From the NCBI RefSeq assembly GCF_004006315.1, contig NZ_CP026530.1, positions 501,618 through 565,617 on the forward strand: DNA of 64,000 nucleotides, in the 5' to 3' direction. A model generated the notes under the pieces. That model was given only the letters and a program-made list of their open reading frames with translations. It did no database searches and had not been told where the DNA came from. The translations under genes and the position numbers were made by a program. This DNA comes from Nautilia sp. PV-1 (lineage in GTDB: Bacteria; Campylobacterota; Campylobacteria; Campylobacterales; Nautiliaceae). This document shows, piece by piece, positions 37,916-45,284 of this stretch; position 1 is the stretch's first letter; every line of letters begins with the position of its first letter.

Positions 37916-39068
37916 TAAAAAGATCATAAATAAAATAGAAGGAGAAGCTACTTTAAAAATCCACGGTGATAAAGAAGTAGAGTTTGTAGAAATAGAATTT
38001 TGGCAGTATCACGGTATTGAAGACTATTTGAAAAACAGGCATTTTATGGACGCTCTTGTAATCAATCCCAGAGTATGCGGTATTTGCGGCCATTCTCATT
38101 TATATGCTACAGTAAAGGCTATTGAAAAAGTCTTTAAAGCGAAAATTTCTCAAAAAGCCCAGATTTTTAGAGAAATAACAACTCTTTTGGAAATTGTCGA
38201 AAATCATATCAAATGGTTTTATATTACTATATTTCCGACTCAGGTAAAAGATAAAAGCTATATTTTCAAAGCTGTAAAATTTTCCTCTAAGATATCTAAA
38301 GCAATTGCAATGCTTGCCGGACAGTTTCCTCATAATTCTTATATGATTCCTGGGGGAGTCACATGCGATCCGACTTATATGGAAATTATGAGACTTAAAG
38401 ATTTAATTAAAGAAATCCTTGATGAGTATAAAAATGAAATAATGGATGAAGAAGTTTATTCTAAAGATTTGGAGCTTTTTTTTGAAAACCTCCCTAAAAA
38501 TATAGGTAAAAGTTTAAACAGATTTTTGGTTTTAGGTGAATCGGCAGTTTTTAAAAGTAACGGGGATTATGAGTTTGTTACGGAAGAAAAAAACAGATCT
38601 TTAAGCAAAAACGCTTTATATAAGAATGAATTTTATGAAGTGGGACCACTGGCAAGAGCCATTGTGAACGGAAATGAAAATATAAAAAAAATTTATGAAC
38701 AGTTAGGTGATTCCATCTATACAAGAATGGCCGCAAGGGTATATGAGCCATTAATTCTTTTAGAATATATTATGGAAAAGATTGATAAAATAGATTTATG
38801 CGAGCCGTCTTTTATCAAACCGGAAATAAAAAACGGAACTGCAAAAGTTGCCGTTGAAGCTCCAAGAGGAAGCTTAATCCATGAAATATCAATAAAAAAT
38901 GAAAAAATCGAAAACTATAATATTATAGTTCCTACGCAGTTTAACCTTGCATCTTCTTCTAAAGAAAATCCTGCAGCCGCACAGGCGGCGTTAATGAATG
39001 AAAACAGCGAATATGTTGATTCAATATTCAGATGTTTTGACATTTGTGCCGTTTGTATGTCCCATTGA
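37905..39068 (+). CDS. HupV/HoxC-like large subunit of an H2-sensing hydrogenase, no C-terminal extension
   Basis: The active-site cysteines are C58 and C61 in RVCGICGHSH and C381 and C384 in DICAVCMSH. The chain ends at H387, exactly where maturation proteases cut ordinary large subunits. At 387 residues it is much shorter than the usual 450-580, mainly through trimmed internal loops, yet all four cysteines are kept. No HupT-type kinase is adjacent; the partner seems to be the co-transcribed TetR regulator. An alternative is a group 2d-like cytoplasmic uptake enzyme. Confidence 0.85.
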   Translation: MKINKKIINKIEGEATLKIHGDKEVEFVEIEFWQYHGIEDYLKNRHFMDALVINPRVCGICGHSHLYATVKAIEKVFKAKISQKAQIFREITTLLEIVENHIKWFYITIFPTQVKDKSYIFKAVKFSSKISKAIAMLAGQFPHNSYMIPGGVTCDPTYMEIMRLKDLIKEILDEYKNEIMDEEVYSKDLELFFENLPKNIGKSLNRFLVLGESAVFKSNGDYEFVTEEKNRSLSKNALYKNEFYEVGPLARAIVNGNENIKKIYEQLGDSIYTRMAARVYEPLILLEYIMEKIDKIDLCEPSFIKPEIKNGTAKVAVEAPRGSLIHEISIKNEKIENYNIIVPTQFNLASSSKENPAAAQAALMNENSEYVDSIFRCFDICAVCMSH

Positions 39069-39089
39069 TATAAATTTTTTTAATATCTA

Positions 39090-39126
39090 TTGAAAAATGA
39101 ATGTTTATTTATGTATAATAAACATT
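39090..39126 (+). promoter_or_regulatory. hydABC promoter with an overlapping dyad
   Basis: TTGAAA (39090-39095) and TATAAT (39114-39119) are 18 bases apart. A perfect inverted repeat AATGTTTAT (39100-39108) / ATAAACATT (39118-39126) covers the spacer and the end of the -10 box, a typical place for a repressor operator. A strong CGGAGG lies upstream of the hydA start. Confidence 0.65.
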
Positions 39127-39152
39127 GAGCAAATTTATTTCGGAGGGACAAA

Positions 39153-40286
39153 ATGAATGAAGCAACTTTACAAAGAGTAAAAGAGAGATTAGAAGCTCTC
39201 AAAAAACTTCCGGGAATCGGAGAAAAAAGCGTTTCTAAAATGCTTGAAGAGAGCGGATTTACAAGAAGGGATTTTCTAAAATGGTCTGCAGCAATGGCTG
39301 CAATGTTAAGCCTTCCTACATCATTTACTCCATTAATTGCCGAAGCGGCAGAAGTAAGTGACAGACTTCCGGTAATCTGGCTAAACCTAGCAGAATGTAC
39401 TGGATGTAGTGAAAGTTTAATCAGAAGCGATGCTCCTACAATTGATAATTTGATATTTAACTATATCAATCTTCAATATCATGAAACTATTATGGCAGCA
39501 GCCGGATGGCAAGCTGAAGAAAACTTAAAAGAAGGTATGTCTAAATTTAAAGGAAGATACATCTTATGTGTAGAAGGTGGTGTTCCTACAAATATGGACG
39601 GTGAATTTTTAACAATCGGACCATTCGCTGAAACAGGTCTTGAATTAGTTAGAAAAGCGGCAAATGACGCTGCAGCTGTTATTTCAGTTGGTACTTGTTC
39701 AAGCTTTGGTGGTATCCAAGCGGCAGCTCCAAACCCAACTGGTGCAAAAGGTGTATATCAAGTAATTAACAAGCCTGTTATTAACGTACCTGGATGTCCT
39801 CCAAGTGCTAAAAATATCGTAGGTACAATTTTATATGTAATTTTATTCGGACAGTTACCTGCAGTTGACAACTTCAACAGACCTAAATTCGCATACGGAC
39901 TTAGAATTCACGATTTATGTGAAAGAAGAGGGCATTTCGATGCAGGTGAGTTTGTTCAAGAATTTGGAGACAAAGGCGCACAAGACGGATTCTGTTTATA
40001 TAAAGTAGGATGTAAAGGTCCTTATACGTTTAACAACTGTTCAAGAGAAAGATTTAACCAGCATACATCTTGGCCTGTACAGGCAGGACACGGTTGTATA
40101 GGTTGTAGTGAACCAGATTTCTGGGATTCTATGGCTCCATACGAAGAACCTCTTGCAAATAAAAAATATGATTCGCCTTTAGCTGACGCAACAGCAGATA
40201 AATACGGCGTAACAATTTTAACAGTAGCTGGTGTAGCAATTGCAGCACATGCGGCACTTAGCGCAATTAAAAATCCTAAGGAGTAA
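39153..40286 (+). CDS. hydA: Uptake [NiFe] hydrogenase small subunit HydA (group 1)
   Basis: A Tat signal, TRRDFLKWSAAMAAML, lies at residues 36-52, behind an N-terminal extension that resembles a helix-hairpin-helix (ALKKLPGIGEKSVSKM). Cluster ligands follow: ECTGCSESL, GTCSSFGG, VPGCPPSAKN, HDLCERR, CLYKVGCKGP and HGCIGCSEPDFWD. A C-terminal hydrophobic helix (TILTVAGVAIAAHAAL) anchors the enzyme at the periplasmic face of the membrane. The codon usage shifts to preferred codons (for example AAAACA, GGTGTA), suggesting high expression. Confidence 0.95.
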   Translation: MNEATLQRVKERLEALKKLPGIGEKSVSKMLEESGFTRRDFLKWSAAMAAMLSLPTSFTPLIAEAAEVSDRLPVIWLNLAECTGCSESLIRSDAPTIDNLIFNYINLQYHETIMAAAGWQAEENLKEGMSKFKGRYILCVEGGVPTNMDGEFLTIGPFAETGLELVRKAANDAAAVISVGTCSSFGGIQAAAPNPTGAKGVYQVINKPVINVPGCPPSAKNIVGTILYVILFGQLPAVDNFNRPKFAYGLRIHDLCERRGHFDAGEFVQEFGDKGAQDGFCLYKVGCKGPYTFNNCSRERFNQHTSWPVQAGHGCIGCSEPDFWDSMAPYEEPLANKKYDSPLADATADKYGVTILTVAGVAIAAHAALSAIKNPKE

Positions 40287-40289
40287 TAA

Positions 40290-42029
40290 ATGGCAAAAAG
40301 AGTAGTAATTGACCCGATAACTAGAATTGAAGGTCACTTGAGAGTTGAAGTAGTTATTGATGAAAATAATAAAATTACAAACGCTTTCTCAAGTGCGACA
40401 CTTTGGAGAGGTATCGAAGTTATTCTAAAAGGTAGAGATCCTAGAGACGCAGGATTTATGACACAAAGAATCTGTGGGGTATGTACATATTCTCACTACA
40501 AAGCTGGTATTACAGCTGTTGAAGACGCATTAGGAATTAAACCTCCTCTAAATGCATTATTAACTAGAACATTAATGGATTTTGCACTATTCTTCCATGA
40601 TCATATCGTTCACTTTTATCAATTACATGCACTTGACTGGGTTGATATTATCAGCGCACTTAAAGCTGATCCTAAAAAAGCCAGCGAAGAAGCATTCAAA
40701 TATGTTCCTAAAGGTTATGAGCCTATCGCAACAGGTGAAGATCATTTAAGAGAAGTACAAAAAAGAGTTTCTAAATTTGCTGAGAAAGGTGACTTAGGTC
40801 CGTTCAAAAACGGATACTGGGGACATAAAACAATGAGATTTACACCTGAGCAAAACCTAATTGCTCTTAGCCATTACTTAAAAACACTTGAAATGCAAAG
40901 AATTGCAGCTCAAATGATGGCTATTTTCGGTGGTAAAAACCCACATCCGCAAAGTCTTACTGTTGGTGGTGTTACTTGTATTATGGACCTTAAAGACCCA
41001 GCAAGACTTGGTGAATATCTAACTAAATTTAAAGAACTTGCTGATTACGTAAACAGAGCTTATTATGCTGATATCGTAATGGCTGCCGCTGCTTACGGAA
41101 ATGAGCCAAGCGTAGTTCAGAAAAATAATTTAGGAAATTACCTAACATACAAAACAATGCAGACTGGACCAAACTCATGGTTATTCGATGCATGCGGTTA
41201 TATTAAAGATTTCGATTTAGGTAAATTCTATCAAATCGATGAAAGCAAAATTACTGAAGAAGCGACACACTCTTGGTATAAAAACCTTGATAATCCTACT
41301 CATCCATACGATGAAACAACTGAGCCTGAATATACAGGTTATGTTGAAGGTGAAAGTGTTGACGGACAAGGAAACCTTGTTAAAACTAAAGTAGTTAACG
41401 AAAAAGGTAAATATTCTTGGATTAAATCACCAAGATATAACGAAGAACCAATGGAAGTTGGACCTCTAGCATGTATGGTAGTTAACTATGCTGCCGGAAA
41501 CAAAAAAGTACAGAAAGTTGTTAATGAGTTCTTAGCTCAGACAGGTCTTCCTGCAGAAGCGTTGTTTACTGTACTTGGAAGAACAGCAGCTAGAATGCTT
41601 CAAACTAAAACAATTGCAGATTACGGTCTAGAAGCATTTAACAACCTTGTAGAAAACCTTAAAAAAGACGATTCAACAGTAGCTCCTTATGTTATTGATG
41701 AAACTAAAGAATATAAAGGTAGATACATCGGTGACGTTCCAAGAGGTATGTTATCTCACTGGTGTAGAATTAAAAACGGAAAAATCGAAAACTGGCAGGC
41801 TGTAGTTCCTTCAACTTGGAATGCAGGTCCAGAAGACGGTAGAGGTAAAAAAGGTGCTTATGAAGCTAACCTTATCGGTATGACTTTAGCAGATCCGGCT
41901 AGACCTCTAGAAGTTATTAGAAGTATCCATTCATATGACCCATGTATTGCTTGTGCGGTTCACGTAATGGACGTTAAAGGTAAAAAATTAGGTGAGTTTA
42001 AAGTAGATCCGCTATACGGCGCATGTTAA
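40290..42029 (+). CDS. hydB: Uptake [NiFe] hydrogenase large subunit HydB
   Basis: Catalyses H2 oxidation. Ligands are C62 and C65 in RICGVCTYSH and the C-terminal DPCIACAVH. After that His there is an 18-residue extension (VMDVKGKKLGEFKVDPLY...) to be removed by the HydD protease. The length of 579 is normal. This contrasts with the two extension-less large subunits encoded upstream. Confidence 0.97.
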   Translation: MAKRVVIDPITRIEGHLRVEVVIDENNKITNAFSSATLWRGIEVILKGRDPRDAGFMTQRICGVCTYSHYKAGITAVEDALGIKPPLNALLTRTLMDFALFFHDHIVHFYQLHALDWVDIISALKADPKKASEEAFKYVPKGYEPIATGEDHLREVQKRVSKFAEKGDLGPFKNGYWGHKTMRFTPEQNLIALSHYLKTLEMQRIAAQMMAIFGGKNPHPQSLTVGGVTCIMDLKDPARLGEYLTKFKELADYVNRAYYADIVMAAAAYGNEPSVVQKNNLGNYLTYKTMQTGPNSWLFDACGYIKDFDLGKFYQIDESKITEEATHSWYKNLDNPTHPYDETTEPEYTGYVEGESVDGQGNLVKTKVVNEKGKYSWIKSPRYNEEPMEVGPLACMVVNYAAGNKKVQKVVNEFLAQTGLPAEALFTVLGRTAARMLQTKTIADYGLEAFNNLVENLKKDDSTVAPYVIDETKEYKGRYIGDVPRGMLSHWCRIKNGKIENWQAVVPSTWNAGPEDGRGKKGAYEANLIGMTLADPARPLEVIRSIHSYDPCIACAVHVMDVKGKKLGEFKVDPLYGAC

Positions 42030-42039
42030 GGAGTTAACA

Positions 42040-42732
42040 ATGAAATTTTTAAAACCTATGGGAGAATATCTCGGCGGAATAGAATTTTCTGCCGGATATA
42101 GATGGCAACACTGGATAAGAGCAATTTCAATTTTTGCTCTTATAGCAACAGGATTGTACATTGCTAATCCTTTTATTACATATGCCAACGTCTCATCTGA
42201 ACCAACTAGATTTATTCAGGCTTATATCAGAGAATGGCATATTATTTTTGGATTTGCAATGATAGGTGCAGTTCTTTACAAAACATTTTTCTTCTTCTTT
42301 TTCAGAGAAGGAAAATACGAAAGAGCTTCACTAAAAGATGCGTTTAATATTAAAGTGGCTCTCCAGCAAATCGGATATTATTTATTAGTAGCTAAACACC
42401 CTCATACTAAAGGTGTTTACAATCCGTTACAGTTCTGGGCATATACAATGCTGTATGTGTTCTTTTACGGAATTATGATTACTGGACTTGCTCTTTATGC
42501 CGAAGTTTATCATAACGGTTTAGGTGCGGCATTATATCCGTTCGCTAAATCTGTTGAAACATTCTTTGGCGGTCTTGCATATGTCAGAATCTGGCATCAC
42601 ATTTTTATGTGGGCTATTATCGTAGTAGTGTTCATCCATATCTATATGGCTGTTTATAATGCAGCTTTCGGTAAAAACGGCGGTATGGATGCGATTTTCT
42701 CAGGAATGAAATGGGAAAAAGAAGACCATTAA
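42040..42732 (+). CDS. hydC: HydC, cytochrome b subunit of the uptake hydrogenase
   Basis: A diheme cytochrome b that passes electrons from HydAB to menaquinone. Four membrane helices are visible, with candidate heme ligands H25 (RWQHWIRAI), H64 (REWHIIFGF) and the WHHIFMW and HIYMAVYNA histidines near the end. The length of 230 is usual for this family. Confidence 0.94.
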   Translation: MKFLKPMGEYLGGIEFSAGYRWQHWIRAISIFALIATGLYIANPFITYANVSSEPTRFIQAYIREWHIIFGFAMIGAVLYKTFFFFFFREGKYERASLKDAFNIKVALQQIGYYLLVAKHPHTKGVYNPLQFWAYTMLYVFFYGIMITGLALYAEVYHNGLGAALYPFAKSVETFFGGLAYVRIWHHIFMWAIIVVVFIHIYMAVYNAAFGKNGGMDAIFSGMKWEKEDH

Positions 42733-42738
42733 TTTTTC

Positions 42739-42822
42739 TTTCCCCTTTGGGGAAATACAGTGAAAAGTGAAAAGTTAAAAATGTTTTTTAATTCTTCACT
42801 TCTCACTTACATTTTCACTTTA
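42739..42822. repeat. Inverted heptamer-repeat element between hydC and hydD
   Basis: A TTTCCCC-TTT-GGGGAAA hairpin (42739-42755) is followed by AGTGAAA AGTGAAA AGTTAAA (from 42759) and then by the complementary set ATTCTTC ACTTCTC ACTTACA TTTTCAC (42791-42818). The two halves can fold on each other. It could cut back transcription between the structural genes and the maturation genes. Confidence 0.6.
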
Positions 42823-42837
42823 ATATGAAAGGTTGTT

Positions 42838-43416
42838 ATGAAAATATTAGTACTTGGTATAGGTAATATACTGTTTGGAGATGAAGGTATAGGTGTTCAT
42901 TTAGCGAATTTTATTGATGAAAAGTATGAATTTAAAGGCCCACATCAGGTTGACATAATCGACGGAGGAACGCTAGCTCAAAGGTTGATTCCTATTATTA
43001 CAGAATACGACAAAGTATTTGTGTTTGACTGTGTTGATGTTGATGAAGCAAATATAGGAGATGTTTATTTCTTTGATTTCAGGGAAGTTCCGGAATGTGT
43101 AAGCTGGCAGGGGAGTGCCCATGAGGTTGAAATGCTGCAGACGCTTCAAATGATAGAAATGATGGGAGATCTGCCTGAGACTAAAATAATAGGCGTTGTT
43201 CCTTTTGTGATAGGCGAAGATACGACTTTTTCTATTACGCCTGAAGTACAAAAAGCGGCTGAACTTATGGAAAAGATTTTAATTACTGAACTTAAAAAGC
43301 TGGGAGTGGAGCCTAAAGTTAAAAATGAAAATGTTACTTTAACCCAGATAGCAAAAGAATCATACAGAAGAGGAGTTCCGGAAGAGTCATTAAAAGGTTT
43401 AGAAATACATAATTAA
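42838..43416 (+). CDS. hydD: HydD, hydrogenase maturation endopeptidase (HyaD/HybD family)
   Basis: Cuts the C-terminal extension of HydB after nickel insertion. The family signatures GIGNILFGDEGIGVHL (with the Ni-binding Glu/Asp), DIIDGGTLAQRLI and the HEVEMLQTLQM His region are present. The length of 192 is normal. Only HydB in this window has an extension to be cut. Confidence 0.94.
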   Translation: MKILVLGIGNILFGDEGIGVHLANFIDEKYEFKGPHQVDIIDGGTLAQRLIPIITEYDKVFVFDCVDVDEANIGDVYFFDFREVPECVSWQGSAHEVEMLQTLQMIEMMGDLPETKIIGVVPFVIGEDTTFSITPEVQKAAELMEKILITELKKLGVEPKVKNENVTLTQIAKESYRRGVPEESLKGLEIHN

Positions 43417-43430
43417 TAAAGGAATGAAAT

Positions 43431-45164
43431 ATGGTATTAAAATTTATTTTCCAGCTGGACAGCAATAACGGAATAATAGAAAAAATTTTGCTAAGAGCGG
43501 CAAAAGAATTAAATATAAAACTAGGTTTAAGCAGAGATATTAAGAATTTATATGCTTTTATCGAAGGAAACGAAAACGATATAGATAATTTTTCCAGAAA
43601 AATATCAACTGAAATGCCTTTGAGTATATTTTTAAAGTCATTAAATGCAGAAGTTGTTGAAGAATTTCAAAATGATCTTAAAATTGATTTTCCTGATCTT
43701 AACGTTGCTCCTTGCCCTAGATGTTTAAAAGAAGTAAAAGATCCGGAAAATGAAAACTATTATAATCCTTTTCATCATTGTGAAGTGTGCGGATATCATG
43801 TAAATGAAAAGTTAAAAATTGAAAATGAAAAATGGAAAGAAAAATTTGAAAACTTGGCCGATAAACTAAAAAAAGAAGGCAGAATTTATATTCAGACAAT
43901 GAACGGCAGGTATGAAGTTACTACTGATTTAGAAGATGCAGAACAGGTTGTTGCTGTTGATTTGGCCGCTGTCGCAACATATTTTATGAGTTTTGACGGT
44001 GACGCCAAAGCATTGGCAAGTATAGAAAAACCGCTGGTAAGACTTAAAACGAATTTAAGTTTTAAAAAAGAATTCGGATTATCTGTTCCGGCTTATTTTG
44101 TAAAACTGCCTGACTGTATGGTATTGGAGCTTTTATGTGAAGAGATAAAAAACGATATAAAACTGTTGGGACTTAAAAAAACGGATAAAAATGATGATTT
44201 TTCATTTGAAATAGACAATAATGACGAAATTCCGGTTGCGGTTGTTACCGATACGAGAAATCATGATATTCTTATTGAAAGCGGTGAAAGAGGGCTTCTT
44301 CCGAAATATGAGAAATGTTTGGGGAAAAATATAGAAGGCTCATATTCTAATTATATTGCCGTATCCAAAGACGATAAGACGGTAATAAAGAAAGCAGAAA
44401 ACACTGAAGAAATCAAAATTAAAATTCCGTTTGCAGGTTATTTTGGCGTATTAAACCAATGGAATCTTGAAGATAAAGTAACGATGGGATTTGCATTTTA
44501 CAAAAAAGACGAAAATAAAATAATGATTAACTCTCCTAAGTTCGGACTGGTTGAATATGTTGATTTTAATTTTAAATTCGAAAAATTTGAAGATGTGTTT
44601 GCGGCAATAAAAGTTATGAACGAAACAGGAGAGAAACTTATTGAAAACTTTTCAAATAAAGAGCCTGAACTGTTTAAAAACGCTTTAAAGGCTGATTTAA
44701 ATACTGACTCGCAGGGAATAGCATATTTGTGGGGACTAATCGGAATTGTTTTAGGTTTTGCCGACAATATTGATGATGCTTATAAAAAATTATTGGAATA
44801 CGCCAACTTTGCCATGGCTAAAAAAGGTCCTAGAATAGATTATAAAATGAAAGATAAAAATCTTGATCCTCTATGGGCGATCAGAACCGCTATGAGTTTT
44901 AAACTGGCCGGGGTTGACAATTATCTTTTAAGCTTCGGGGTAGTTGAGAGTTTTGCTGAATTTTTAAGCAATACTTACGAACAGGTTAATAAAGAATCTC
45001 CGCTTGACGGAGCCGTAATTGTGGGAGATCTGTTTGAAGGAGAATTTTTAAATAAAATTTATACAAGTATCAAAAAAAATTATCCTACTTTTACTCCGAG
45101 AGCATTGCCTATCAGCGGTCCAATAGAAGCATACGGCAGTGCTGTAATAAATGCAAAGAGTTAA
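43431..45164 (+). CDS. hydE: HydE, HypF-related hydrogenase accessory protein
   Basis: Position and length (577) match HydE of Helicobacter and Wolinella. Internally it looks like a decayed HypF: the zinc motif CPRCLKE...PFHHCEVCG aligns with CEECLKE...PFINCTNCG of the adjacent HypF, and its C-terminus resembles the Kae1-like end. The N-terminal acylphosphatase-like region lacks the VQGVGFRP loop, and I see no HHxxH metal motif, so it is probably not a carbamoyltransferase. Residues about 125-141 derive from a heptamer-repeat insertion. Confidence 0.82.
   Translation: MVLKFIFQLDSNNGIIEKILLRAAKELNIKLGLSRDIKNLYAFIEGNENDIDNFSRKISTEMPLSIFLKSLNAEVVEEFQNDLKIDFPDLNVAPCPRCLKEVKDPENENYYNPFHHCEVCGYHVNEKLKIENEKWKEKFENLADKLKKEGRIYIQTMNGRYEVTTDLEDAEQVVAVDLAAVATYFMSFDGDAKALASIEKPLVRLKTNLSFKKEFGLSVPAYFVKLPDCMVLELLCEEIKNDIKLLGLKKTDKNDDFSFEIDNNDEIPVAVVTDTRNHDILIESGERGLLPKYEKCLGKNIEGSYSNYIAVSKDDKTVIKKAENTEEIKIKIPFAGYFGVLNQWNLEDKVTMGFAFYKKDENKIMINSPKFGLVEYVDFNFKFEKFEDVFAAIKVMNETGEKLIENFSNKEPELFKNALKADLNTDSQGIAYLWGLIGIVLGFADNIDDAYKKLLEYANFAMAKKGPRIDYKMKDKNLDPLWAIRTAMSFKLAGVDNYLLSFGVVESFAEFLSNTYEQVNKESPLDGAVIVGDLFEGEFLNKIYTSIKKNYPTFTPRALPISGPIEAYGSAVINAKS
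43805..43851. repeat. Heptamer repeat tract inside hydE
   Basis: Units TGAAAAG TTAAAAA TTGAAAA TGAAAAA TGGAAAG run in 7-base register just after the zinc motif. They encode the Lys/Glu/Asn-rich peptide NEKLKIENEKWKEKF. Confidence 0.55.
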
Positions 45165-45199
45165 TGCCATTTTAACTTTAAAGATGTATAATTTCAGAG

Positions 45200-45217
45200 A
45201 AAGCAAGTTGCTTTTTT
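45200..45217 (+). terminator. Short terminator after hydE
   Basis: AAAGC-AAGTT-GCTTT followed by TTT. It ends the hydABCDE unit; a C/T-rich heptamer-like tract (CTTTTTC twice) and a TATAAT at 45260-45265 follow, giving hypF a separate start. Confidence 0.55.
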
Positions 45218-45284
45218 CATTTTTTCTCCTTTTTCCTTTTTCCTCCTTTTTAATTGTTGTTATAATTTTAAAAAAGGCGCAGCC

